DNA from: Nocardioidaceae bacterium
GTDB taxonomy: Bacteria; Actinomycetota; Actinomycetes; Propionibacteriales; Nocardioidaceae
DNA length: 64,000 bases
Assembly (NCBI GenBank): GCA_018672315.1
Contig: CP076053.1
Location: forward strand, 2,219,827-2,283,826
Reading direction: 5' to 3'
Below, piece by piece: positions 54,762-64,000 of the stretch. Position 1 is the stretch's first letter. Each line of letters starts with the position of its first letter. The position numbers and the translations under genes are program-made. Below the pieces are notes generated by a model that did no database searches, had not been told where the DNA came from, and saw only the letters and a program-made list of their open reading frames with translations.

Positions 54762-55830
54762 CCCGCGGGCCCGGCTCGTCCGGATCGTGGCGGTCGCCGT
54801 CGCCGTCGCCGTTGCCCCGGTGCTGGGGCCCGCCGTGCCGGCGTACGCCGAGAACGACCGGGCCCGCACCGAGTTCACCTGGCCGGACGAGCGCATCAGC
54901 GAGTCCAGCGGGCTGGCCTTCGCCGGTGACCTGCTGGTGACGACGAACGACTCCGGTGACGACGCCGTCCTCTACGCCGTCGACCCCGACTCGGGTCAGC
55001 TGGCCGGGGTGACGTCCTACGACGTCGCTGCCGGCCTCGACCCCGTCGACGTCGAGGCCCTGGCTCCCACGCCGCGCGGTGAGGCCGTGTGGGTCGGCGA
55101 CATCGGCGACAACGGGCGGACGCGCTCGACCGTGGTGGTGCACCGTGTGCCGATCGCAGCGGGGGACCGCACGGTCGCGGCCCGCAGCGTCGTCCTCGCC
55201 TACCCGGACGGGGCGCACGACGCCGAGACGCTGCTGAGCGATCCGCGGACGGGCCGCCTCCACGTGGTCACCAAGGCGCTCTTCGGCGGCACCGTGTACG
55301 CCGCGCCGCGGGACCTCTCGCCGTACGTCGCCGATGCCGAGGGACGGCCCGCCTCCGGTGAGCCGGGGCTGCTGCGCGAGGTCGGACGGGTGCCCGGCTT
55401 CCTCACCGACGGGGTCCTGCTGCCGCGCGGCGCCGGGGTGCTGCTGCGCGACTACGCCGGGTCGACCGCGTACACCTGGCCCGAGCTGGAGCGCCTCACC
55501 CCGGTCGGCCTGCCGGCGATGCGGCAGGGGGAGGCGGTCGCCCTGCGCGGCGGACGTCTCTGGGCGAGCACCGAGGGGGTCGGGACCGCGGTCGTGTCGG
55601 TGCCCCTGCCGCCGGTGCTGCGGGCGCGGCTCGCCGGGCGCGACCCGGCGCCGGCGAGCCCGACGGACGACGCGGAGGAGGGGTCGGTGGCCGAGCAGCC
55701 GGCGTACGCCACGGAGCCCGGCGCGCTGCCGCCGTGGCTCGTAGGCCTGGTGCCCGCGGGGGCGGGCCTGATCGTCGTCGTGGCCCTGGGAGCCCTGGCG
55801 GCTCTGGTGCTGCGCCGCCGGCGCGGGTGA
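54754..55830 (+). CDS. Secreted membrane-anchored beta-propeller-like protein
   Basis: 358 residues. A signal peptide (RIVAVAVAVAVAPVLGPAVPAYA) leads to an extracellular domain with repeated strand motifs (SSGLAFAGDLLVTTNDSGDDAVLYAVDP, VWVGDIGDNGRTR) like a propeller, an acidic Pro-rich linker, and a C-terminal helix followed by RRRRG. Its function is unknown. ATG at 54754 lies inside the methyltransferase gene's end, so the two are co-translated. Confidence 0.75.
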   Translation: MGDPRARLVRIVAVAVAVAVAPVLGPAVPAYAENDRARTEFTWPDERISESSGLAFAGDLLVTTNDSGDDAVLYAVDPDSGQLAGVTSYDVAAGLDPVDVEALAPTPRGEAVWVGDIGDNGRTRSTVVVHRVPIAAGDRTVAARSVVLAYPDGAHDAETLLSDPRTGRLHVVTKALFGGTVYAAPRDLSPYVADAEGRPASGEPGLLREVGRVPGFLTDGVLLPRGAGVLLRDYAGSTAYTWPELERLTPVGLPAMRQGEAVALRGGRLWASTEGVGTAVVSVPLPPVLRARLAGRDPAPASPTDDAEEGSVAEQPAYATEPGALPPWLVGLVPAGAGLIVVVALGALAALVLRRRRG

Positions 55831-55888
55831 GGGCGCCCACCCGTCGGGGTCGGTTTCGCGTACGCCGTGTGCCGGGAATCCTCGACTC

Positions 55889-56938
55889 ATGCGACTGAGG
55901 CGGGCCGACCCCAACGGATCCGGGTGGACGCGGGTCCGTCACGGCACCGGCTTCAGCTATCGCGACGCCGACGGCGAGCTGCTGGACCGCAGCACGATCG
56001 CGGACCTGAAATCCCTCGCCATTCCCCCGGCGTGGACGGGCGTGTGGATCTGCCCCCAGCGCAACGGCCACATCCAGGCCACCGGGTACGACGCCGCCGG
56101 CCGCAAGCAGTACCTCTACCACCCGCAGTGGCGTGAGCAGCGGGACCGGTTGAAGTTCGACCGTGTGCTGGAGGCGGCGTCGCTGCTGCCGACCGCGCGG
56201 GCGACCTGGACCGAGCACCTCTCGCTGGAGGGCATGCCCCGGGAGCGCGCGACGGCGTGTGCGGTGCGGCTGCTCGACCTCGGCTACTTCCGCATCGGCT
56301 CCGACGCCTACACCGACAGCAACGGGTCGTTCGGTCTCACGACGCTGGAGAAGCGGCACGTGCGTCGCAGCGGCGACAGGCTGCTGTTCGAGTTCACCGG
56401 CAAGTCCGGGGTGGACCACCACGTGGAGATCGACGACCCGCTGGCCATCGAGGCGGTGGAGAAGATGCGGCGGCGGCGCAGCGGGTCCGAGCGGCTCATG
56501 GCCTACCAGGACGCGCACGAGTGGCTCGACCTGGATGCCGCGGACGTCAACGAGTACCTCCGGGTCGGCACGGGCGGCGACCTCACCGCGAAGGACTTCC
56601 GCACCTGGCACGCCACCGTCATCGCAGCGGTCTCGCTCGCGCTGACCGAGGAGCCCGGCTCCTCGAAGAGGTCGCGGCAGCGGGCGGTCAAGCAGGCCTG
56701 CGTCGAGGTCAGCGACTACCTCGGCAACACACCGACGATGGCCAAGAACTCCTACATCGACCCGCGCGTCATCGATCTCTACGAGGACGGGGTGACGATC
56801 CGCGCCGCGCTCGAGCGCGAGTACGACTCCGAGGTCGAGAAGCAGGTCGCCGTGGAGCGCGCGGTCTGCCGCATCGTCTCGGAGGACCCGGACTCGGTCG
56901 GCGGCGTGTGCGATCCGCAGACCGAGGCCGCCGCCTGA
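55889..56938 (+). CDS. DNA topoisomerase IB (poxvirus/bacterial type)
   Basis: 349 residues. Relaxes supercoils by nicking one strand through a 3'-phosphotyrosine link. N-terminal domain SYRDADGELLDRSTIADLKSLAIPPAW, catalytic-core words YFRIGSDAYTDSNGSFGLTTL, and the active-site tyrosine Tyr289 in AKNSYIDPRV. ATG has AATCCT six bases upstream. Its stop overlaps the ATG of the macro-domain gene (TGATG), making a TopIB-macro pair. Confidence 0.92.
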   Translation: MRLRRADPNGSGWTRVRHGTGFSYRDADGELLDRSTIADLKSLAIPPAWTGVWICPQRNGHIQATGYDAAGRKQYLYHPQWREQRDRLKFDRVLEAASLLPTARATWTEHLSLEGMPRERATACAVRLLDLGYFRIGSDAYTDSNGSFGLTTLEKRHVRRSGDRLLFEFTGKSGVDHHVEIDDPLAIEAVEKMRRRRSGSERLMAYQDAHEWLDLDAADVNEYLRVGTGGDLTAKDFRTWHATVIAAVSLALTEEPGSSKRSRQRAVKQACVEVSDYLGNTPTMAKNSYIDPRVIDLYEDGVTIRAALEREYDSEVEKQVAVERAVCRIVSEDPDSVGGVCDPQTEAAA

Positions 56939-57474
56939 TGGAGCAGGACCGCGCGCGCGAGCTGCGGGTCGTGCGCGGCGACCTCACCGAGCAACGCGTC
57001 GACGTCGTCGTCAACGCGGCGAACAACCGCATGCGCGGCGGTGGCGGGGTCGACGGTTCCATCCACCGGGCCGGCGGACCCGCGGTGATGACGAACTGCA
57101 TCGAGCGCTTCCCCCGCGGGCTCGCCACCGGCGACGCCGGGTGGACGACCGCGGGCGAGATGCCCGCCACCTGGGTCGTGCACACCGTGGGTCCCGTGCA
57201 CGGACGTGGCACGAGGGAGCAGCTCGAGTCCGCCTACCGGCGCTCGGTCGAGGTCGCCGAGGAGCTCGGGGCGACCTCGATGGCGTTCCCGCTCATCAGC
57301 GCCGGCGTGTACGGCTGGCCGCTCGAGGACGCCGCACGGTGCGCCGTGCAGACGGTCGCGGATTGCCCGGCCGGCGCGGTGACGGAGGTGCGGTTCGTGG
57401 CGTTCGGCGACGAGGCGTACGCCGCCCTCACCGATGCGCTCCGCACGGTCCAGGGCTCCCGCCCCGCCTCCTGA
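56938..57474 (+). CDS. Macro-domain ADP-ribose binding/hydrolase protein
   Basis: 178 residues. Macro domain with DVVVNAANNRMRGGGGVDGSIHRAGG (ADP-ribose loop 1) and ISAGVYGWP (loop 2), the MacroD-like signature. It removes or binds ADP-ribose and O-acetyl-ADP-ribose. Overlaps the topoisomerase IB stop, so both are co-translated; this pairs a DNA-nicking enzyme with ADP-ribose metabolism. Confidence 0.93.
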   Translation: MEQDRARELRVVRGDLTEQRVDVVVNAANNRMRGGGGVDGSIHRAGGPAVMTNCIERFPRGLATGDAGWTTAGEMPATWVVHTVGPVHGRGTREQLESAYRRSVEVAEELGATSMAFPLISAGVYGWPLEDAARCAVQTVADCPAGAVTEVRFVAFGDEAYAALTDALRTVQGSRPAS

Positions 57475-57560
57475 ACGCCCGCGTACGCGGTCCACCGCGA
57501 GCTCCTGCGGGGATGCAGTGCCGCGCAGGTCCCTGAACACCCGCGTACGCGGGCGTCCGG
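57470..57560. repeat. Two direct copies of a CCCGCGTACGCGG element
   Basis: A CTGAAC-x-CCCGCGTACGCGG block occurs at about 57472 (spanning the macro gene's stop) and again at about 57532. Each holds the palindrome CCGCGTACGCGG, so each can form a hairpin and may act as a terminator between the convergent macro and serC genes. The spacer is about 40 bp. Confidence 0.7.
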
Positions 57561-57577
57561 GAGTGGGGGCGCAGACC

Positions 57578-59268
<1,691 letters not shown>

Positions 59269-59270
59269 CC

Positions 59271-59648
59271 GTGGCGGGAGACCTCGGGCCCGACTACGGC
59301 CACGACCGGGACCGGCGTCAGCGGCGCCGCAGGCTCGTCGGGCTCGTGCTGTTCGTGCTCGGCTGCCTGCTCGCCGGTCTCGGGGTCGGTGGTCTCCTGC
59401 CCGGCCGCGACGTGCCGCTCGCTGACCTGCCGGCCGAGCAGGTCCAGCGCGCCGTGGTCTTCCTCGCGGTCGGACTCCTCACGGCGGCGGGCGCGGTGTG
59501 GCTGATGGTGACCGGCTCCCAGGGGGGCGTCAGCGGCTTCTCCGCAGGCGAGAACGCACGGCGCCGACGGTGCCGCGCGTGCGACACCATGAATCCCTGG
59601 CACGCCGCGGTGTGCACGGCGTGCGGGCAACGGCTGCACGGAGTCTGA
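59271..59648 (+). CDS. Two-helix membrane protein with C-terminal zinc ribbon (2 of 3)
   Basis: 125 residues with a basic start, two helices (LVGLVLFVLGCLLAGLGVGGLL, VFLAVGLLTAAGAVWLMV) and the zinc ribbon CRACDTMNPWHAAVCTACG. Both it and copy 1 have SGFxxGE-like words before the ribbon, pointing to common origin. GTG at 59271, two bases after the stop of copy 1. Confidence 0.8.
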   Translation: MAGDLGPDYGHDRDRRQRRRRLVGLVLFVLGCLLAGLGVGGLLPGRDVPLADLPAEQVQRAVVFLAVGLLTAAGAVWLMVTGSQGGVSGFSAGENARRRRCRACDTMNPWHAAVCTACGQRLHGV

Positions 59649-59673
59649 GGTCCCGGCGGCGTACGCTCGAGCG

Positions 59674-60012
59674 GTGGAGGATCGAGCCGTGAGGGGCGCC
59701 GCTGTCTGGTGGCGTGTCGGGTGCGCTCTGGCAGCCCTGCTGGGTGCGTACCTGCTGATCAGTGGACTCGTGCGGATCACCGGGGACGGTGCCGTGGGCG
59801 GTCCGCTCGCGCGGTTGCTGGTCGGGCTGGTGCTGCTGTCCGCCGCCGCCGTGGCGTACGCCATCGGTCGTCGCCGCCCGGACCGCCCTGCGGGCCAGCC
59901 GACGTCGGCGCGTGCCGACGACGCGGCGGAGACGGTGACCTGTCCCGCCTGCGGGTCGGTCAACCCGCCGAGCAGGCAGCACTGCCTGCGGTGCGACCAG
60001 GCGCTGAGGTGA
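59674..60012 (+). CDS. Two-helix membrane protein with C-terminal zinc ribbon (3 of 3)
   Basis: 112 residues: two helices (CALAALLGAYLLISGLV, RLLVGLVLLSAAAVAYAIG) and the zinc ribbon CPACGSVNPPSRQHCLRCD. GTG start at 59674 with TACGCT six bases upstream (own leaderless promoter). The stop overlaps the GNAT gene start as GTGA. Confidence 0.8.
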   Translation: MEDRAVRGAAVWWRVGCALAALLGAYLLISGLVRITGDGAVGGPLARLLVGLVLLSAAAVAYAIGRRRPDRPAGQPTSARADDAAETVTCPACGSVNPPSRQHCLRCDQALR

Positions 60013-60491
60013 CGGCCCCGGCGCTGCGCATCGAGTCTGTGCCGATCACCCACCCCGACGCCGTCGCGCTGGTCGACGCCGTGCAGGCCGAGTACGTCGA
60101 GCGCTACGGCAGCCCCGACGAGACCCCGATCGGAGCCGACGACTTCGTGCTCCCGCGCGGCGCGTTCTACGTCGGCTACCTCGACGGGGTCGCTGTGTGC
60201 TCGGGCGCGTGGCGCGCGACCGAGGTGCGTCGGATGGGCGAGCGGGCGTACGAGGTGAAACGGATGTACGTGCTGCCGGCCTACCAGCGGCGCGGGATCG
60301 CCTCGGCGATGCTCAGTCACCTCGAGGACCTCGCCCGCGAGGGCGGCGCCGACCACCTGGTGCTGGAGACGGGTGAGATGCAGCCCGAGGCCATCGCGCT
60401 CTACCTCGCGCGTGGCTACGAGCCGGTGCCCGGGTTCGGTCACTACTGCGGATCCGAGCTCTCCCGGTGCTTCGGGCGCCGGCTCTCCTGA
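60009..60491 (+). CDS. GNAT-family N-acetyltransferase
   Basis: 160 residues. Acetyl-CoA binding motif A VKRMYVLPAYQRRGIASAMLSHLE near residues 80-103, then LETGEMQPEAIALYLARGY. Small-molecule or protein substrate unknown. GTG overlaps the preceding stop, so it belongs to the zinc-ribbon operon. It ends 12 bases before the left inverted repeat of the next unit. Confidence 0.9.
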   Translation: MTAPALRIESVPITHPDAVALVDAVQAEYVERYGSPDETPIGADDFVLPRGAFYVGYLDGVAVCSGAWRATEVRRMGERAYEVKRMYVLPAYQRRGIASAMLSHLEDLAREGGADHLVLETGEMQPEAIALYLARGYEPVPGFGHYCGSELSRCFGRRLS

Positions 60492-60503
60492 GCGCCCTGA
60501 CTC

Positions 60504-60577
60504 GCATGTAACCCCATGTTGTGGCCGCTCCGCGCGGCGCCGGGGCCGTGCGGAGCAACCACAGCGCCGTCGGAGTC
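60504..60577. repeat. Left 74-bp inverted repeat of the 60.5-61.8 kb unit
   Basis: 74 bp beginning GCATGTAACCCCATGTTGTG and ending CGCCGTCGGAGTC. It matches the reverse complement of 61734-61807 at 66 of 74 positions (eight mismatches by my alignment). It also holds an internal near-palindrome (GTTGTGG...GCTCCGCGCGGC with its complement), so a strong hairpin can form; it may terminate the GNAT operon. Confidence 0.9.
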
Positions 60578-60704
60578 GGCTCTCCCGGTCACCAGGGCGC
60601 GCCGACCGGGCCGGTTGTCGCCCCGGCACACCGGTGCAGCGCGTTGTCCACCGGCGCGTACGGCCCGCCTGGTCGTCGTGGCACCGCCGGAGAACCCTGC
60701 GGGC

Positions 60705-61718
60705 ATGCGACCACGACTCATGGCACACGCCCTCCGTCAGCACGGACTCGTCACGCGCAATCAGGCTTTGCGCTCCGGCTACTCCGCGAGCGAGGTGCGC
60801 GCCCTGACGGGGAGGGGGACCTGGCACACCGTCCGCCGAGGCGTGTACGCCGAGCGCACCCTCTGGGAGCAGTTCGACCGCGACGAGATGGACCGTCGAC
60901 GGATCCTCGCCGTCTTCCTGCAGGCCGAGCAGCCGCTGTACGCCAGCCACGGCTCCGGCGGTCTGCTGCAGCACCTGGCACTGCTCGAGGTCAGCAGGCG
61001 ACGCATCCACATGACGGCGCCGAGGATCGACGCCGGGCGGGGTGAGAACGGCGTGGTCTACCACCCGGCTCGGGTCAGCGCCGTCGACACCACGACGACC
61101 CCGTTCGGCCCCGTGACGTCGGTGGCGCGGACAGTGTGCGACATCGCGCGCTACGACGGGTACGACGCGGGCATCGTCGCGGCCGATCGCGCGCTGCGGG
61201 ACGGCCTGCCGCGCGAGGAGTTGGAGCGTGTCGTGTCCGGCATGCGCAACTGGCCCGGCGTACGCGCCGTGCGTGCCGTTGTCGAGGACGCCGACCAGGG
61301 CGCCGAGAACCCGGGCGAGAGCCTGCACCGGGTCGTCATCAGCCGTCTGGGCTGGGGCCGGCCGCGCCTGCAGGTGCGCGTGACCGACGGCGGGCGCACC
61401 GCGTACGTCGACGCGATGCTCGGATGCCACGCCTTCGAGTTCGACGGCTTCGGCAAGTACGCGCGTGCCCAGACCGCGGAGACGGGAGATGCTCCCGCGA
61501 GCGTGGTCTTCGAGGAGAAGCGCCGCGAGGACTGGCTGCGGTCACGCCCCGAGATCGCGGGATTGTCACGCTCGGTCTGGGACGAGGTCTGGGAGGAGGT
61601 GCGGTGCGCCGGCGAGGGGCCGCTCCTCCGACGATTCCGTACGCAGGTCGACGCAACGATCGCACGCGTCGGCATGGCCGCGTGGATGAGCAGCCTGGAC
61701 TCCTCGACGAGGGTCTGA
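60705..61718 (+). CDS. AbiEi-like winged-helix protein with DUF559-type nuclease fold
   Basis: 337 residues. The N-terminus (HGLVTRNQALRSGYSASEVRALTGRGTWHTVRRGVY) is the AbiEi-family antitoxin-type winged helix. The C-terminus has the restriction-like core of DUF559/Vsr relatives: Asp236 (AYVDAML), Glu245 and Asp247 (FEFDG) and Lys251. No toxin partner (AbiEii) lies next to it, so antitoxin function is unproven. It is the only gene between two 74-bp inverted repeats. ATG at 60705; no ribosome binding site or -10 stands out. The 127 bases before it hold no gene. Confidence 0.8.
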   Translation: MRPRLMAHALRQHGLVTRNQALRSGYSASEVRALTGRGTWHTVRRGVYAERTLWEQFDRDEMDRRRILAVFLQAEQPLYASHGSGGLLQHLALLEVSRRRIHMTAPRIDAGRGENGVVYHPARVSAVDTTTTPFGPVTSVARTVCDIARYDGYDAGIVAADRALRDGLPREELERVVSGMRNWPGVRAVRAVVEDADQGAENPGESLHRVVISRLGWGRPRLQVRVTDGGRTAYVDAMLGCHAFEFDGFGKYARAQTAETGDAPASVVFEEKRREDWLRSRPEIAGLSRSVWDEVWEEVRCAGEGPLLRRFRTQVDATIARVGMAAWMSSLDSSTRV

Positions 61719-61733
61719 TCGGCTCAGTCGGAC

Positions 61734-61807
61734 GACTCCGACGGTGTTGTGGTGGCTCCGCGCGGCGCCGGGGCCGCGCGGAGCAACCACAACATGGGGT
61801 TACATGC
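61734..61807. repeat. Right 74-bp inverted repeat of the 60.5-61.8 kb unit
   Basis: Reverse-complement partner of 60504-60577. It begins 15 bases after the AbiEi-like gene stop and ends 14 bases before the gltA stop on the other strand, so its internal hairpin is well placed as a bidirectional terminator. No target-site duplication is visible outside the pair. Confidence 0.9.
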
Positions 61808-61821
61808 GGCGATGGGGCCGC

Positions 61822-62964
61822 TCAGGCGTCCGCGCCGCCGACGAGCTCGTCGTCGACGGAGGAGTCGCCCCAGGCGGGGTTCCAGCCCTCGACGGAGTCG
61901 GCCGCGCGCGTGCCCGGTCCGACGTAGACGGCGGAGGGGCGGATCAGGCGGCCGGTGCGCTTCTGCTCCAGGATGTGCGCCGACCAGCCACCGGTGCGGG
62001 CGCAGGTGAACATCGTGGTGAACATGTTGGCCGGCACCTCGGCGTAGTCGAGCACGATCGCGGCCCAGAACTCGACGTTCGTCTCGAGCACCCGGTCGGG
62101 ACGACGCTCGCGCAGCTCGGCGAGAGCGGCCTTCTCCAGCGCCTCGGCGACCTCGTAACGCGGGGCGCCGAGCTCCTTCGCGGTGCGACGCAGCACCCGG
62201 GCCCGGGGGTCCTCGGCGCGGTAGACGCGGTGGCCGAAGCCCATCAGGCGCTCGCCGTCGTCGAGCAGCTTCTTGACGTACGCGCCCGCGTCGCCGGACT
62301 GCTCGACGTCCTCGATCATGCCGAGCACCCGCGAGGGGGCCCCACCGTGCAGCGGGCCGGACATCGCACCGATGGCGCCGGAGAACGCCGCGGCCACGTC
62401 GGCGCCGGTCGAGGTGATCACACGGGCGGTGAAGGTCGAGGCGTTCATGCCGTGCTCGGCCGCGGAGGACCAGTAGGCGTCGATGGCCTTGACGTGGTCG
62501 GGGTCGGCCTCGCCCTTCCAGCGGGTCAGGAACTTCTCCGCCAGCGTGCTGCCCTTGTCGACCTCGTGCTGGGGCACGATCGGCTTGCCGATGCCGCGGG
62601 CGGCCTGGCCGGCGTAGGAGAGCACCATGACCGCGATCCGCGCGAGGTCCTCGCGCGCCTGCTCGTCGGAGATGTCGTAGGTGTGGCGCATGCCCAGCTG
62701 CGGCCCGAGCATCGCCACGCCGGCCTGCACGTCGGCGCGCACGTCGCCGGTGTGGATCGGGATGTTGTACGGCTCCGCGGGCGGCAGGCCCGGGTCGTAC
62801 GCCCCGTCGATGAGGAGGCCCCAGACCTTCTCGAAGGGGACCCGGCCGACCAGGTCCTCGATGTCGACGCCGCGGTAGCGCAGCGACGAGCCCTCCTTGT
62901 CGGGCTCGGCGATCTCGCTCTCGAAGGCGACGACGCCTTCCAGGCCGTGGTGGACCTCGGTCAT
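61822..62964 (-). CDS. gltA: Citrate synthase
   Basis: 380 residues; condenses oxaloacetate and acetyl-CoA into citrate, entry of the TCA cycle. Short type II-like form typical of actinobacteria: LRYRGVDIEDLV, HGMNASTFTARVITST, GALHGGAP-like SGPLHGGAPSRV with active-site His, GFGHRVYR (second His), and NVEFWAAIVLDYAEVP with the catalytic Asp nearby. AGGAG before the ATG at 62964. A 2-methylcitrate role cannot be excluded by sequence alone. Confidence 0.95.
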   Translation of the reverse strand: MTEVHHGLEGVVAFESEIAEPDKEGSSLRYRGVDIEDLVGRVPFEKVWGLLIDGAYDPGLPPAEPYNIPIHTGDVRADVQAGVAMLGPQLGMRHTYDISDEQAREDLARIAVMVLSYAGQAARGIGKPIVPQHEVDKGSTLAEKFLTRWKGEADPDHVKAIDAYWSSAAEHGMNASTFTARVITSTGADVAAAFSGAIGAMSGPLHGGAPSRVLGMIEDVEQSGDAGAYVKKLLDDGERLMGFGHRVYRAEDPRARVLRRTAKELGAPRYEVAEALEKAALAELRERRPDRVLETNVEFWAAIVLDYAEVPANMFTTMFTCARTGGWSAHILEQKRTGRLIRPSAVYVGPGTRAADSVEGWNPAWGDSSVDDELVGGADA

Positions 62965-63140
62965 GGGTTCTCCTGTCGTCTCGACGCGAGCCGTACGGGT
63001 GGTCGGTCGCGTCCTCGTCGAACTGGTCGGTATCAGCGCTCCGGCGCATTCTGCCGTGCGCCGTCGAGCCCCGCAGCACCGGCCGCGATTCGTCCCCGCC
63101 ACGTCTCGCGAGGGATCACCGGGCCCACTAGCCTGGCGCC

Positions 63141-63794
63141 GTGCCCGACTACGAGGACCTGCGCGTCAGCTATTCACGTGACGAGCTCGACGAGACCTCC
63201 GCGCCGGCGGCCCCCTGGGAGCTGTTCGACCGCTGGTTCGACGCCGCGCAGGGCGCAGGGCTCCCCGAGCCCAACGCGATGACGCTCGCCACCGTCGACG
63301 GGCGCGGCCGGCCCCACGTGCGCACGGTGCTGCTGAAGGGGATGGAGCAGGTCGGCCCGTCCGATCGCGCACCGGTCTTCTACAGCAACCGTCGCTCCGA
63401 CAAGGGCAGCCAGCTCGCAGGCAACCCGGCGTGCGCGCTCCTGTTCACCTGGCTGCAGCTCGAGCGGCAGGTGCGCCTCGAGGGCACGGTGACCGAGCTG
63501 TCCGAGGAGCGCTCCGACGCGTACTTCGCGAGCCGGCCCCGCGGCTCCCAGCTCGGTGCGTGGGCCTCACCGCAGTCTCAGGTGGTGATGGGTCGTGAGG
63601 ACCTCGAGCGCCGCTACGCCGCGGTCGAGCAGCGGTACGCAGGCCAACCCGTGCCGCGTCCGGCCTACTGGGGCGGGTGGCGGGTCGACGTCGCCTGCAT
63701 CGAGTTCTGGCAGGGCCGTGGCAGCCGGATGCACGACCGGCTGCGCTACCGCCACGAGGCGGACGGGTGGCACCGGGAGCGCCTCGGGCCGTGA
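63141..63794 (+). CDS. pdxH: Pyridoxamine 5'-phosphate oxidase
   Basis: FMN enzyme oxidising pyridoxamine/pyridoxine 5'-phosphate to PLP, which supports the PLP enzymes in this window. 217 residues: AMTLATVDGRGRPHVRTVLLKG, FYSNRRSDKGSQLAGNP, and the C-terminal FWQGRGSRMHDRLRYR signature. GTG start exactly six bases after TAGCCT: leaderless. Divergent from gltA. Confidence 0.95.
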   Translation: MPDYEDLRVSYSRDELDETSAPAAPWELFDRWFDAAQGAGLPEPNAMTLATVDGRGRPHVRTVLLKGMEQVGPSDRAPVFYSNRRSDKGSQLAGNPACALLFTWLQLERQVRLEGTVTELSEERSDAYFASRPRGSQLGAWASPQSQVVMGREDLERRYAAVEQRYAGQPVPRPAYWGGWRVDVACIEFWQGRGSRMHDRLRYRHEADGWHRERLGP

Positions 63795-63871
63795 CGCGGT
63801 GATCTGGACCGCGGCACGATTCTCCGCCGCCGGGTGCGGGCACACCTCCAGGTGAATCCCCAGGAGGCTCC

Positions 63872-64000
63872 ATGGCAGACGACCTGCACCCCGACACCCC
63901 GACCGTCACGATCCGCCCGCGGTGGACCTGGGCGGGTGTCGCGCTGCTCGCGCTGGGAGTCGGCCTGCTCGGTGCCGCCGCCATCTCCTTGCTGTGGCCG
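63872..64000 (+). CDS. Small membrane protein, truncated by window end
   Basis: 43 codons visible from the ATG at 63872: a short polar start (MADDLHPDTPTVTIRPRW) and a membrane helix (AGVALLALGVGLLGAAAISLL). CAGGAGG at 63861-63867 is a good ribosome binding site. The rest lies outside the window, so no family can be named. Confidence 0.7.
   Translation, partial: MADDLHPDTPTVTIRPRWTWAGVALLALGVGLLGAAAISLLWP

Noticed and set aside
60705-61718. A complete AbiE toxin-antitoxin pair
   Set aside because: No AbiEii-like nucleotidyltransferase gene is adjacent; only the AbiEi-like part is seen.
60504-61807. Insertion sequence
   Set aside because: The inverted repeats are clear, but the enclosed protein is not a transposase and there is no target-site duplication.

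Overview
The window is high-GC (around 70% by eye) actinobacterial chromosome. Several features fit Nocardioidaceae (Nocardioides or a close relative) best: Ku with LigD-like end joining, DUF3263, DUF3027, XPB helicase, actinobacterial-type SerC and GltA, and GTG/TTG starts. The genus is an inference from gene content. I saw no rRNA or tRNA genes, no CRISPR array, and no transposase or phage genes. Nearly all DNA is coding; the only gene-free stretch above 300 bp is 10500-10909.

Layout. (1) 1-9.0 kb: a Ku gene cut by the left edge, divergent from separate ligase and polymerase genes of non-homologous end joining; then ung, a lipoprotein esterase, a PhaC-like hydrolase, and trehalose synthesis (otsA and otsB, with two small genes between). 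(2) 9.0-12.6 kb: a SAM riboswitch in front of threonine synthase, then groL behind two CIRCE operators. (3) 12.7-16.7 kb: an AlkB-like dioxygenase and an ABC exporter of the MacB/FtsX type. (4) 17-30.2 kb: the accessory-looking centre, a molybdenum hydroxylase locus of the aerobic CO-dehydrogenase family. It holds a GntR regulator, MobA/MocA-like nucleotidyltransferase, MoxR ATPase (CoxD-like), VWA protein (CoxE-like), XdhC (CoxF-like), TrpB2, a GAF/winged-helix regulator, a block of 17-bp repeats, then CoxS-CoxL-CoxM and two CoxG-like membrane proteins. CoxL has the form II motif (AYRGAGR), so the substrate is not established. (5) 30-37.2 kb: CutC, GDPD, a secreted alpha/beta hydrolase, a DUF2236 protein and an MMPL transporter. 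(6) 38-63.8 kb: a housekeeping block whose order (XPB helicase, helicase-associated protein, cold-shock protein, MFS, DUF3027, serC, gltA) recalls the mycobacterial Rv0861c-Rv0896 region from memory. It is interrupted by a VapBC pair, a MerR/DUF4188 pair and other accessory genes.

Window-wide signals. Many genes start about 6-8 nt after an xANNNT hexamer with no ribosome binding site, which points to pervasive leaderless transcripts. Two genes can only be given a sensible start at CTG codons in CTGA stop/start overlaps. The palindrome CGTACG is over-represented in every codon phase and drags otherwise rare codons (GTA, CGT) with it.

The three best candidates for something undescribed are the two-armed 17-bp repeat block in front of coxSLM (24430-24590), the single-gene unit bounded by 74-bp inverted repeats carrying an AbiEi/DUF559-like protein (60504-61807), and the CGTACG bias.
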